Source of the DNA: Mesoflavibacter sp.
Lineage (GTDB): Bacteria; Pseudomonadota; Alphaproteobacteria; UBA8366; Aestuariispiraceae
Direction: 5' to 3'
Assembly: GCA_017792345.1 (NCBI GenBank)
Contig: CP051228.1
Location: 2,856,148-2,920,147, forward strand
Length of the DNA: 64,000 nt
Shown: positions 43,901 to 52,871 of the stretch, piece by piece
Numbering within the stretch: position 1 is the first letter of the stretch
Layout: each line of letters starts with the position of its first letter
Notes under the pieces: model-generated
Database searches by the model: none
Seen by the model: only the letters and a program-made list of their open reading frames with translations
Told to the model about the DNA's origin: nothing
Translations under genes and position numbers: made by a program

Positions 43901-46565
43901 CGCTGCCAATATTTCCGCGGATCAGATCGGCGATATCCATCTGGTCCCGCCGCAGGACTTCTCCGGCGAGATCGTCTTGAGCGTCACCGCAACGACGCAG
44001 GACGGCAACAGCACGCAGACCTCGGACCCGGCTCCCTTGACCGTGACCGTCGGCGGTGTGGCCGATGCGCCGATCGTTCAGGTCGGCAACGGCGCGGGTG
44101 ACGAGGACGGCTTGATCGGCCTGTCGATTTCCGTCGCGCAGGGCGATGCGGATGGGTCCGAGACCGTTTCCGTTGCGATCCAGGGCCTGCCCGCGGGTGC
44201 GAAACTGTTCGACGCCGCCGGCAATGAGCTGGATCCGGGGAATATTTCTCCGGACGCGCTGTCGGGTCTGAAGCTGCTGCCGCCACTGAATTTTACCGGA
44301 ACGATGGCGCTTAGCGTGGTCGCCACCAGCGCGGAAGGCGACACCATCGCCACGTCCGAGCCGGCCGGTTTCACCGTCAATGTTTCTGGCGTCGCGGATG
44401 GGGTGGAGCTTGTGCTCGAACCCGCTTCCGGCCTGGAGGACGGCGCGATCCCGCTCGACATCGAAGTCAGCCTGACCGATGCCAGCGCGACGGAGACCGT
44501 GACCCTATCGATTTCCGGCCTGCCGGAAGGGGCGAAACTGGTTGATGCGAACGGCGTCGAAATCGATGCCGGCAACATTTCGGCCGATCAGCTCGGCAAT
44601 ATCAATCTCGTCCCGCCGCAGGATTTCTCCGGCGAGATCGCGCTGACCGTTACCGCCACGACCCAAGACGGCGAGAGCCAGGCCGTGACCAGCGGGGCGT
44701 TGACCGTTTCCGTATCCGGCGTGGCCGATACGCCGATCGTTCAGGTCGGCAACGGCGCGGGCGACGAGGATGGCCTGATCGGCCTGTCGATTTCCGTCGC
44801 TCAGGGCGACGCGGATGGGTCCGAGACGGTTTCCGTCGCGATCCAGGGTCTGCCGGAAGGGGCGAAGCTGTTCGACGCTTCGGGTAACGAACTGAACCCC
44901 GGAAATATCTCGCCAAGCGCTTTGTCCGGTCTGAAATTGTTGCCGCCGCTGAATTTCGCGGGGACGCTGGCGCTCAGCGTCGTTGCCACCAGTGCGGAAG
45001 GCGAGACGACCGCGACCTCCGAACCGGCCGACTTTACCGTCACCGTCTCCGGCGTGGCCGATATCGTCGACATCATTGCCGGTCCGGTTGCCGGGGCGGA
45101 AGACGGTGCCATTCCGCTGTCGATTTCGACGAAACTGACCGATGGCGACGAAACCGTTACCGTGAGCATCGGCGGCCTGCCGGAAGGCGCGCGGCTGCTG
45201 GACGGCGACGGCAACGAGGTCGATCCCGTCGGGATCACTTCGGAACTGCTTCCGGGGCTCAGCCTTGTGCCGCCGCAGGATTTCTCCGGCGAGATCACCC
45301 TGACCGTCACCGCGACCAGCCAGGACGGCGACAGCACTGCGGATTCGACCGGCTCCCTGACGGTCTCCGTTTCCGGTGTCGCCGATGCGCCGATCGTTCA
45401 GGTCGGCAATGGGGCCGGCGACGAGGATTCGCAAATCGGCCTGTCCATTTCCGTCGCGCAAGGCGACGCGGATGGGTCCGAGACCGTCACCGTCGCGTTG
45501 GAAGGGCTGCCGGTCGGCGCCATTCTGACGGACGCCGAAGGAACGCTTCTGGACCCGGGCGCGATCCCGGTTGGTTCGCTTTCCGGCCTGATCCTGACGC
45601 CGCCGCTGAATTTCAACGGCTCACTGACCCTGACCGTCGTTGCGACCAGCGCGGAGGGCGGCACGACCGCGACGACCACTCAGTCCTTCACCGTCGATGT
45701 GGCGGCGGTCGCCGACGCGGTCGATCTCGAGCTGGATGATATCGTCGATATCGAAGGCAACGCCGTTTCGCTGAATATCGGCGCGATCTTGCCCGATGAC
45801 GACGAGTCTCTGACCATCGCTATCAGCGGTCTGCCTGAAGGCGCGACCATCGTCGATGCGGTGGGCACGGTCCTGAATCCCGATGCGATCCCTGGTGATG
45901 CGCTGGACGGCCTGAAGATGATCCTGCCGACCGGCTTCTCCGGCGATGTCGCGCTGGGGGTCACGGCCACCACTGCCGACGGGGACAGCACCGCCGTCTC
46001 GACCGGCACATTGAATGTGTCGATTTCGGGCGTTGCGGACGATCCGGAACTGATCGTTTCCGGTAGTGTCGGCAGCGAGGACAATGCCATCGGCCTGTCC
46101 ATCGAGGCCTTCAGCAATGACGCCGATGGGTCTGAGGAACTGACGGTCTCCATCGAAGGCTTGCCCGAAGGTGCGGTCCTGCAAGACGCCTTGGGCAACG
46201 CGCTCGATCCGGCGGCCATCGCGCCGGAAGCCTTGAGCGGGATGCAGCTTGTCCCGCCCGCGAACTTCTCTGGCACCATCACGCTGACCGTGACGGCCAC
46301 CAGCAGCGAGGACGGCACCACGGCCGTCAAGACGGGCACGCTTTCCGTTGAAGTCGCTGCCGTCGCGGACGAAGCGGATCTGGAAATCGGCGATACCGTT
46401 GGCCTGGAAGGCGCGGTGGTCGATCTGAACATCGCGGCCGGTCTGAACGATGACGAGACCCTGACGGTTTCGATCGGAGGCCTGCCCGAGGGCGCAGTCC
46501 TGGTTGATGCGGACAATATCCGGTCGATCCGTCGAATGTGCCGGGTGCTCTTGTCAGCGGCTTGA
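40980..46565 (+). CDS. Giant RTX adhesin, N-terminal part (FecR-like module and Ig-like repeats)
   Basis: The first 1861 residues of a giant surface adhesin. The N terminus has a retention-type module and a FecR-like domain (about 110-245; VAIRGGVEVQLGAGDS, VRTPVATIGIRGTKYA). Calcium-binding RTX nonapeptides follow at about 495-580 (GGAGNDTLVGGAGDD). Then about ten Ig/cadherin-like repeats of roughly 100 residues each carry the phrase GLPEGA. The frame stops at 46565 in mid-repeat because of an apparent one-base deletion near 46520; the sequence continues in the second ORF. No type I secretion genes are in this window. The ATG at 40980 has a weak AGG site. Confidence 0.85.
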   Translation: MNILEALKAQSEAAGETYVELNADGPTVVPGGDDLLLSEYSRLGPDLQITLPTGDTVVVVDYFSGGGVPPTLQTEGGAMVNGDLVSQLAGPMVPDTQIAQTGTSEALGEAAGVVDNMKGDVVAIRGGVEVQLGAGDSIYEGDVLVTGADGAVGIIFADDSTMSMGGGARISIDEMVYDANAGSGSQLFDVVQGAFVFASGQIGKDDPENVQVRTPVATIGIRGTKYAINVDQELGEATVTLFEGAVVVENGAGQALLNSIGQSTVVTSAFTAPGNVFVMDPDTQTSTYGDAIDYHPNQPQLREDDDGGGEDGSDSSDLGAEELEKLAEELDDLDTAAGPSGAIAGFTQSALFLRLLNGVMDGGDFTSGELGDDGFSIGNPFLPTDPIRSNESFLNNSTPSDGTYRIGSDAFSSGSYTYTFDASSPFVSVTGSSGFDLFNINAQSAGISDWTVGQSGGRVVIQAGSYGAGNFDVTSTIDVDDVEELQIDLGSGNNSITIGDLSNTDIAESTVILNTGAGNDTIDGSDANKRFVIDGGVGDDTLIGGTSSDDLLGGAGNDTLVGGAGDDGGASNDLLIGGAGDDTLVVTLEGGAVDANPPSTEDAILNFGDSAVSAARAYDVVIGGEGNDTVVLNIPEAQLTNPEFAQELVDLKNHIESGDTGADRYFPALGLQISGVENVVFQGAAADLSITPALTVGNGVEDGEATVSLTLEGALETPLLDIDVTISGVPEGATLVVGGQEFAGGSAIVLDLSELGLTHAQLADMDLKFAPDSDADVSLTVAVSAEAILTGDTAATELSGTAVVDGVADAPVVSVSDAEGSEDGAISLSISVAQGDADGSETVTVAFQGLPEGAVLRDAQGNELDPSEIPESALNGLQIVPPANFSGEISLSVVATSSEGTTTASSTATGFTVNVAAVADTADLVTAPAEGLEDGAIPLTIAASATDAGETVTLSISGLPEGAKLVDGDGNVLDAANISADQIGDIHLVPPQDFSGEIVLSVTATTQDGNSTQTSDPAPLTVTVGGVADAPIVQVGNGAGDEDGLIGLSISVAQGDADGSETVSVAIQGLPAGAKLFDAAGNELDPGNISPDALSGLKLLPPLNFTGTMALSVVATSAEGDTIATSEPAGFTVNVSGVADGVELVLEPASGLEDGAIPLDIEVSLTDASATETVTLSISGLPEGAKLVDANGVEIDAGNISADQLGNINLVPPQDFSGEIALTVTATTQDGESQAVTSGALTVSVSGVADTPIVQVGNGAGDEDGLIGLSISVAQGDADGSETVSVAIQGLPEGAKLFDASGNELNPGNISPSALSGLKLLPPLNFAGTLALSVVATSAEGETTATSEPADFTVTVSGVADIVDIIAGPVAGAEDGAIPLSISTKLTDGDETVTVSIGGLPEGARLLDGDGNEVDPVGITSELLPGLSLVPPQDFSGEITLTVTATSQDGDSTADSTGSLTVSVSGVADAPIVQVGNGAGDEDSQIGLSISVAQGDADGSETVTVALEGLPVGAILTDAEGTLLDPGAIPVGSLSGLILTPPLNFNGSLTLTVVATSAEGGTTATTTQSFTVDVAAVADAVDLELDDIVDIEGNAVSLNIGAILPDDDESLTIAISGLPEGATIVDAVGTVLNPDAIPGDALDGLKMILPTGFSGDVALGVTATTADGDSTAVSTGTLNVSISGVADDPELIVSGSVGSEDNAIGLSIEAFSNDADGSEELTVSIEGLPEGAVLQDALGNALDPAAIAPEALSGMQLVPPANFSGTITLTVTATSSEDGTTAVKTGTLSVEVAAVADEADLEIGDTVGLEGAVVDLNIAAGLNDDETLTVSIGGLPEGAVLVDADNIRSIRRMCRVLLSAA
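46515..46545 (+). other. Frameshift junction splitting the adhesin gene
   Basis: Frame 1 reads a normal repeat up to VLVDADNI and then enters a meaningless tail ending at 46565. The second frame picks up the same repeat as VDPSNVPGALVSGLKM. Restoring one base near 46520-46521 (ATC CGG to ATC CCG) gives DADNIPVDPS, identical in length to the repeat unit DAQGNELDPS. A true deletion, a phase-variable site or a sequencing error would all look like this. Confidence 0.8.
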
Positions 46566-49500
46566 AAATGGTCGTTCCGGAAGACTTCTCCGGCAGCGTC
46601 TCGCTGGCGATTACGGCGACGACCCAGGATGGCGACAGCACGGCGACCACGACGGGCACGATGACCATCGCGATTTCCGGTGTCGCGGACGATCCGGACC
46701 TGGTCCTGACCGGGACAACCGGCAGCGAGGACGGGGCGATTGCCTTGTCGATCAGCGCCGGGTTGACCGATGCCGACGGCGAGACGCTGAGCGTCCAGAT
46801 CGACGGCCTGCCGGATGGCGCGCGCCTGATCGATGCGGAAGGCAACGATGTCGATCCGGCCGATGTGCCGCCGCCCTTGTTGAACGGTCTGCAAGTCGTG
46901 CCGCCCGTCAATTTCTCCGGGACACTGAATCTGACGGTCACCGCGACCAGCAGCGAAGACGGCACCAGCGCGGTGAAGTCGGGCAGCCTGTCCGTCGACG
47001 TTACCGGCGTGGCCGACGCGCCGGAACTGGACCTGTCCAATGCGTCGGGTGACGAAGGTCTGCCGCTGGCGCTGAACATATCCGCCGCCCTGGCCGATAC
47101 CGATGGGTCAGAGACGCTGAGTGTCCAGATCGGCGGTCTGCCGCAGGGCTTCGCGCTGACGGATGGTACAAATTACTACAGCGGCGATCCTGTCTCGATC
47201 CCGCCTGCGGCGTTGAGTGCGTTGACGCTTCTGCCGCTGGCCGGTTTCGCCGGGGCGCTGAGCCTGACCGTTACCGCGATGGCGACGGAAGCGAATGGCG
47301 ATACCAACAGCGTGACCGAAACCCTGGGCATCAATCTTGCCGATGTGGCGCTGACGCCGGTGTTGAGCGTTCTGAACGCGGTCGGGGACGAAGATTCGAC
47401 GATCCCGCTGAATATCTCTGCCGCGGCTCATGACGGCGATAGCCTGACCGTTACGGTGACGGGCCTGCCCAGCGGCGCCAGTCTGGTCAACGATGCCGGG
47501 GAAACCTTCACGGGCGATGAGATTTCGCTGACGGCCGACCAACTGGCCGGGCTGAAAGTGCAGCCCTCGGCGAATTCGGATCAGGACTTCACACTGACCG
47601 TGACAGCGACCTCGACGGATGGGGACGATAGTGCGTCGATCTCGTCCAGCCTGACCGTGACGGTCGATGGCGTGGCCGATACGCCGACCCTGTCCGTTTC
47701 GCCGATCACCGGCATCGAAGACATTCCGATTGCCCTGAACATCGACGCCGCCTTGGCGGATATCGACGGGTCGGAAAGCCTGACCGTCGAAGTCGACGGG
47801 CTGGGCGACGGGTTCAGCCTGAAAGCGGTCGACGGTACGATCTATTCCGGCGATCCGGCCGTCATCCCGGGCGATGCGCTTGAAGGGTTGGTGCTGCTGT
47901 CGCCGCTGAACTTTACAGGCGGCCTGTCGCTGACCATTCGCGCGATTGCGACGGAAAGCGGGTCGGGGGACACGGCGCTGGTCGAGCGTAACCTGTCCCT
48001 GTCGATCACGCCGGAACTGGATCTGCCGACCATTACCGCGCTGACCGCCAGCGGCAATGAGGATGAGAGCATCCCGCTCGATATCTCCATTGGCAATATC
48101 GACACGAATGAGACGATCACCGTTTCCATCGAAAACCTGCCGGCCGGCGCGACCCTTACCAATTCGGCGGGCGAGAGCTTCACGGGCGGGACGGTGACGC
48201 TGACCGTCGAGCAATTGGAAGGCCTGGCGGTCATTCCGCCGCAGGATTCCGGTGCGGATTTCGACCTGACGATCCGTGTCACCACGGCGCAGGGCGAGGA
48301 ATCGGCATCGACGTCACAAGAGCTCGGCGTGGTCGTGCGGGCCAAGGCCGATGATCCGACCCTGATCGTCGGCGATATGCAGGTCGTGCTCGGCCGGGCC
48401 GAAGCGACGACGGAAACCGGGACCTCCGGCGACGATACGCTGATCGGCGGGGCCGGCGGCGATACCCTGATCGGCGGCGACGGCAACGATCACCTGATCG
48501 GCGACGGCGGCAATCTGAGCGCCATCGTGTCGCTGAACCTGGAAGCCTATTCCAACGATATCGACGGGTCCGAGGTGGTGACAGTCACCATCGACGGCCT
48601 GCCGGCCGGTGTGCAGCTTCTGCAGGCGGGCGAGGTTCTGGTGACCGGCGAGGCGGCGACGCTGCCGGCGGACATGCTGAACTCCATTACCCTGCTGGTT
48701 CCGCCCGGCACGGCGAACTTCACCTTGCAGATCACGGCGCGGACCACGGATTTCGATCCCGATGGCGGCGGTGATTCCGCGACCCATACGGCCAGTATTG
48801 CCGTGTCCGTCGAAGATGGGTCCGGTCTGGGATCCAATGACGTGCTGATCGGCGGGGCCGGCAACGACTTGCTGGAAGGCGGGTCCGGGGCCGATACGCT
48901 GATTGCCGGGACCGGGGTGGACACGCTGCTGGGTGGTGCAGGCAACGACGTTCTTCAGGTGATCCGGGGTAGCGACGGCGACGACGTCATCGACGGCGGT
49001 ACCGGCACCGACACGCTGACGCTGACCGTTACCGAATGGGATCTGCTGGATGTCGGGATTGTGACCGACCTTCAGGAACTGGTGGCCTTCGTTGCCTCGG
49101 GTGCTGCGGCGACCGGGTCCATGGTGTTCGAAAGCCTGGGCATTGAGGTGAAGAATATCGAGGGGCTGAACATCCTCGATACGAATGGCGATGCGATCGA
49201 CATTTTCGATATCGTCTTCCCCGATCCGGGTACCGGCATCACCTATTCCGGTGACAGTGACGACAATGTCGCCACCGGTTCGGAATACGACGACACGATG
49301 TATGGCAGTCACGGCAACGACACGCTGTATGGCGAAGCCGGTGACGACAAGCTGTACGGCGAAAACGGTCAGGACACGCTGTATGGCGGCGACGACAACG
49401 ATCTGCTGGACGGCGGCCATGACAATGACGTCCTGGATGGCGGTGCGGGCGACGACACGATCTATGGCGGCAATGGCAACGATACCATCGACGCAGGCTC

Positions 49501-51619
49501 GGGCGATGACCATGTTGAAGGCGGCCATGGCGACGATATCATCCGCATGGGCACCGGATCGGGCACCGCCGAGGCGGGCAATGGGGACGATCTGACCGTC
49601 GTCACCATCGATGCCGATGAGACCGACCGGTCGATCTCGCTCGACGGCGGCCATGGTGACGATACGCTGCGGATCGAATTGAGTGCCGATCATCCGGACT
49701 TGAACTCGGTCATGTCGGATATCGCTGCGGCAACGGCAGCGGCGCATGCCAATAGCAGTGCACAGCAAAGCATCGACAGTCTGGGCATCACCTTCAAGAA
49801 TTTCGAAGACGTCGAAATCTACGTCGACGGCGCCCAGGTCACCTTCGCTCCCGAAGTCGACGATCCGGCCGATTTGAGCGTCGACAGCGACGCGGTCAGT
49901 GCCGGGGCCCAGATCCTGGGCGGGATCAGCCTCAGCGATGCCGACGGCTCCCAGTTGATGCAGGCGACGGTCCGGATTTCCGGCGGGTTCCAGTCGGGTG
50001 ACAAGTTGACAATCGACCAGGGCGTGCTGTCCGGGCTGGGTCTCAGCATCGACAGCGCCACGGCGACCGCCGACGGTTATGTGCTGACGATTTCCGGCGA
50101 TGCCACGCTTTCGGAATACGAAACGGCCCTTGAAGCCGTACGATTGGGCAGCAACGACACGGTGCCGGAACCAGGGACGCGTACGATCTCCGTTCAAGTG
50201 ACGGATGATGACGGCAATACCTCGGACGCAGCGGACGTTTCCGTTTCCGTCACCATGCCGGACGCCCCGGAATTGGCCGATACTGGCGACGGTGACAATG
50301 TCGCTTTCCTCAGCGAGGCGAGCGCAAGCGGGGCGACCGTCACCGGCATTACCGATGTGCCGAATACCGTAACCGAAACCCTGGCTGTCGTTGTCGGCAA
50401 GAACGGTTACACAGGCACCGGCCAGTTCGAAGTGATCGTCAATGGCGAGTCCATGGGCACCTTCACGACGACAGTGAGAGCGACCGGCTACGGCGCCGAA
50501 TGGCAGACGATCGAAATCGGCGAAATGACGCTGCCGCTGGGTGAAGCAGTCGACATTCAGGTCAAGGCCGTGTCGTCGAGTTCCAATGTGCTGCTGAAGA
50601 GCATCACTTATGGGGATGCCGCGATCGAAGCGGAATCCGGCGATATCACCAGCATTTCCAGCATTATTGACGAAGTCACTTCCGGCCTGGGCAGCGGCCA
50701 GAGCTGGAGCGACATTCTGTCGAACCTGGCCGATGATTGGGTCAATTTGTTCTCGGACAGCTACATCATGCTGGATCCGACCGGCACGGCAGCCTCCTAT
50801 GCCCTGACCCCGGGCGAGGATCTGAACCCGCTGGACGGCTGGCAGGTCACCGAAGATGGGACGGCCCGCGACATACAGAACGGCGACCTGGGCGACCGGT
50901 ACGACGAAATCGACATGGGCGACGGCACCGACTGGGCGGTCGCGGCGGCCGGGACCGAAGACGACCTGACGGTCGATCTGTCCGGTTCCGTCTGGCGCGG
51001 CACCGAGAATGCGCTGGGCGGTCGCGGCGATGACACGTTGATTGGCAATGAAGACGCCAACCTTCTGGCGGGCGGTGACGGCGACGACGTGTTGATCGCC
51101 AATGGCGACAACGATCTGTTGATCGGCGGCGCGGGCGATGACGAGTTGCAATACGACATTGCCGATCTCCAAGCTGCGGGCAACGCCGAACAGGGCAGCG
51201 GTTTCGGGACCGTCGATCAGGCGATTTCCGATGCTTATGAAGCCAATGACCTGGATGGCGCGGCGGCGCTGGAAAGTCTGCGGGCCGGCGTTAACGGCGG
51301 CAGCGGCATGGACACGCTGAAACTGACCGGCGGCAACGGATCGCTGAGTTCTCTGTCCGGTGATGCCCTGGCCAATGCCGTGAAGAATGTCGAAATTCTG
51401 GATGTGACCGGGGTCGACGGGCCGGTCGACATGTCCCTGTCGGTCGACGATCTGATCGAGATGACCGATGACCGGGACGAGTTGAAGATCCTGAAAGACG
51501 GCGAAGACACGGTGAAGGTCGGCGATCAGGAATACGGTGCCGGCGAACACACGGTCAATGTCGGCGGCGTCGACTTCAAGCTGACCATTGAGGATGTGGA
51601 CACGCCGCCGGACGTCTGA
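46538..51619 (+). CDS. Giant RTX adhesin, C-terminal part (Ig-like repeats, RTX array, carbohydrate-binding-like end)
   Basis: About 1690 residues in the other frame complete the adhesin; no ribosome site precedes the GTG, so it is not an independent gene. The remaining Ig-like repeats continue to about residue 610, with RTX nonapeptides at about 635-655 and 775-1030 (GSHGNDTLYGEAGDDKLYG). A cadherin-like repeat follows at about 1110-1245, then a carbohydrate-binding-like domain (about 1250-1370). A last short RTX group lies at about 1490-1535. The C-terminal 80 residues are acidic and lack cysteine, as expected for a type I secretion signal. The joined protein would be about 3546 residues. 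Confidence 0.8.
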   Translation: MPGALVSGLKMVVPEDFSGSVSLAITATTQDGDSTATTTGTMTIAISGVADDPDLVLTGTTGSEDGAIALSISAGLTDADGETLSVQIDGLPDGARLIDAEGNDVDPADVPPPLLNGLQVVPPVNFSGTLNLTVTATSSEDGTSAVKSGSLSVDVTGVADAPELDLSNASGDEGLPLALNISAALADTDGSETLSVQIGGLPQGFALTDGTNYYSGDPVSIPPAALSALTLLPLAGFAGALSLTVTAMATEANGDTNSVTETLGINLADVALTPVLSVLNAVGDEDSTIPLNISAAAHDGDSLTVTVTGLPSGASLVNDAGETFTGDEISLTADQLAGLKVQPSANSDQDFTLTVTATSTDGDDSASISSSLTVTVDGVADTPTLSVSPITGIEDIPIALNIDAALADIDGSESLTVEVDGLGDGFSLKAVDGTIYSGDPAVIPGDALEGLVLLSPLNFTGGLSLTIRAIATESGSGDTALVERNLSLSITPELDLPTITALTASGNEDESIPLDISIGNIDTNETITVSIENLPAGATLTNSAGESFTGGTVTLTVEQLEGLAVIPPQDSGADFDLTIRVTTAQGEESASTSQELGVVVRAKADDPTLIVGDMQVVLGRAEATTETGTSGDDTLIGGAGGDTLIGGDGNDHLIGDGGNLSAIVSLNLEAYSNDIDGSEVVTVTIDGLPAGVQLLQAGEVLVTGEAATLPADMLNSITLLVPPGTANFTLQITARTTDFDPDGGGDSATHTASIAVSVEDGSGLGSNDVLIGGAGNDLLEGGSGADTLIAGTGVDTLLGGAGNDVLQVIRGSDGDDVIDGGTGTDTLTLTVTEWDLLDVGIVTDLQELVAFVASGAAATGSMVFESLGIEVKNIEGLNILDTNGDAIDIFDIVFPDPGTGITYSGDSDDNVATGSEYDDTMYGSHGNDTLYGEAGDDKLYGENGQDTLYGGDDNDLLDGGHDNDVLDGGAGDDTIYGGNGNDTIDAGSGDDHVEGGHGDDIIRMGTGSGTAEAGNGDDLTVVTIDADETDRSISLDGGHGDDTLRIELSADHPDLNSVMSDIAAATAAAHANSSAQQSIDSLGITFKNFEDVEIYVDGAQVTFAPEVDDPADLSVDSDAVSAGAQILGGISLSDADGSQLMQATVRISGGFQSGDKLTIDQGVLSGLGLSIDSATATADGYVLTISGDATLSEYETALEAVRLGSNDTVPEPGTRTISVQVTDDDGNTSDAADVSVSVTMPDAPELADTGDGDNVAFLSEASASGATVTGITDVPNTVTETLAVVVGKNGYTGTGQFEVIVNGESMGTFTTTVRATGYGAEWQTIEIGEMTLPLGEAVDIQVKAVSSSSNVLLKSITYGDAAIEAESGDITSISSIIDEVTSGLGSGQSWSDILSNLADDWVNLFSDSYIMLDPTGTAASYALTPGEDLNPLDGWQVTEDGTARDIQNGDLGDRYDEIDMGDGTDWAVAAAGTEDDLTVDLSGSVWRGTENALGGRGDDTLIGNEDANLLAGGDGDDVLIANGDNDLLIGGAGDDELQYDIADLQAAGNAEQGSGFGTVDQAISDAYEANDLDGAAALESLRAGVNGGSGMDTLKLTGGNGSLSSLSGDALANAVKNVEILDVTGVDGPVDMSLSVDDLIEMTDDRDELKILKDGEDTVKVGDQEYGAGEHTVNVGGVDFKLTIEDVDTPPDV

Positions 51620-51641
51620 TCCGCCGGATAGGTCTTTGAAG

Positions 51642-51674
51642 AACCCCGCCCGGAACGCCGCGGCGGGGTTTTTC
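51642..51674 (+). terminator. Rho-independent terminator after the adhesin gene
   Basis: AACCCCGCC (51642-51650) pairs with GGCGGGGTT (51662-51670), loop 11 bases, followed by TTTC. It ends the adhesin transcript 23 bases after the stop codon. Confidence 0.85.
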
Positions 51675-51693
51675 ATTGCCGGAGCCCTGCTCA

Positions 51694-51955
51694 AGAGCGG
51701 TATGCGATCAGATGGAATCACCTGAGATCGGAATGGCGGGTTGTCGGTTAGGAGCGTCGGCGCAGGCGATGCGGGGCATCGTCCAGCCGTCGCGACGACA
51801 CCGACGGCACGCCATTCCGACCTTCGGCGCCGTCTTCGGCTCCCTGGACCGCGTCGCGGCACGCTCCCGATGCCCCGCATCGCCACGCGCGCCGCTCCTA
51901 ATCAGGAAACCGAAGACGGCGTCTCAGGCGGTTTCATCTGAACGCATACCGCTCT
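51694..51955. repeat. 262-bp foldback (palindromic) intergenic element
   Basis: The outer arms AGAGCGGTATGCG (51694-51706) and CGCATACCGCTCT (51943-51955) are perfect inverted repeats and extend inward with few mismatches. Inside them TTAGGAGC/GCTCCTAA (51748-51755, 51894-51901) and a 17-bp perfect pair GGCGATGCGGGGCATCG / CGATGCCCCGCATCGCC (51765-51781, 51868-51884) continue the stem. The element has no coding features. It resembles a MITE or large intergenic palindromic repeat between the adhesin terminator and the next gene. Confidence 0.75.
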
Positions 51956-51992
51956 AGACTGTTGGTATCGAGCAAGTGCGGGGGAGGAAGAC

Positions 51993-52859
51993 ATGGCGCG
52001 TTGGACGGATCGCCGGCAACGGTTTCGGTCGGTACTGACCGGGGAGAGCTGCGTCTCGCCCGCATCGGTCTATGATCCGATGACCGCGCGACTGGCCCGG
52101 GATATCGGGTATGAGATCGGCATTCTGGCCGGATCCACCGCCTCCATGACTGTTCTGGGCGCGCCGGACCACATTGTCCTGACGCTGACGGAGTTCGCGG
52201 ACCAGGCCGCGCGCATCGGGCGGGCGTCGGACCTGCCGCTCCTGGTCGATGCCGATCATGGGTATGGCAACGCGCTGAACGTCATGCGCACGGTGGAAGA
52301 ATTGGAAGCGGCGGGCGTGTCTGCCCTGTCCATCGAAGATACCGACCTGCCGGCGCCGTTCGGTGCCGAGGGGAAAGCCCGGCTGATCCCCTTGGAGGAA
52401 GGCGTTGGGAAGATGCGTGCCGCCATGGCCGCGAAACCGGATCCGGACCTTGTCGTCTGCGGCCGGACCAGTGCCGCCCAGATCGCGGGTGCCGAGGAAT
52501 GCCGCCGCCGCGTCGCCGCCTATACCGAGGCAGGGGTCGACGCGATCTTTCTGGTCGGCGTCCCGGACAAGGATTGCCTGGACATCGTGTCCGGCGCGAC
52601 CGATCTGCCTATTGTTCTGGGCGGTGCCGGGCCGGAACTGAAAAATCCGGAATACCTGGCGTCCCGGAATGTCCGAATTCTGCTGACCGGGCATCAGCCG
52701 ATCGCGGCCGCGATGAATGCCGCCTATGAGACGCTGTTGGCGCTGCGCAACGGGGTCAAGGCGTCCGACCTGCCGGGCCTGCCGTCCAAGGATCGGATCG
52801 CGGTGGCCCTGGACGAGGACAGGTATGCAGACCATATCCGCGACTTTCTGAACGGCTAG
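51993..52859 (+). CDS. Isocitrate-lyase/PEP-mutase superfamily protein, oxaloacetate-decarboxylase-like
   Basis: A 288-residue ICL/PEPM-superfamily TIM barrel. The Mg-binding motif is LLVDADHGYGNALNVMRTV, and SALSIEDTDLP holds the second acidic site. It resembles the PA4872-type oxaloacetate decarboxylases more than isocitrate lyase, which would have the KKCGH motif. GGAGG lies seven bases before the ATG. It leads the short same-strand run that includes the methyltransferase genes. Confidence 0.83.
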   Translation: MARWTDRRQRFRSVLTGESCVSPASVYDPMTARLARDIGYEIGILAGSTASMTVLGAPDHIVLTLTEFADQAARIGRASDLPLLVDADHGYGNALNVMRTVEELEAAGVSALSIEDTDLPAPFGAEGKARLIPLEEGVGKMRAAMAAKPDPDLVVCGRTSAAQIAGAEECRRRVAAYTEAGVDAIFLVGVPDKDCLDIVSGATDLPIVLGGAGPELKNPEYLASRNVRILLTGHQPIAAAMNAAYETLLALRNGVKASDLPGLPSKDRIAVALDEDRYADHIRDFLNG

Positions 52860-52871
52860 CAGGTCCGAGGC

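Noticed and set aside
46515..46545. Programmed ribosomal frameshift in the adhesin
   Set aside because: There is no slippery heptamer followed by a clear stem-loop, and a one-base correction restores an exact repeat length, so an indel is simpler.
43400..48700. Direct repeats at a regular period, possible CRISPR-like array
   Set aside because: The repeats are about 300 bp long, coding and in frame with one another; there are no short repeats and unique spacers.
48314..51886. Minus-strand open frame of 1190 codons opposite the adhesin C-terminal part
   Set aside because: Same cause: reverse reading of RTX and Ig repeats. It also runs across the adhesin terminator and into the foldback element.
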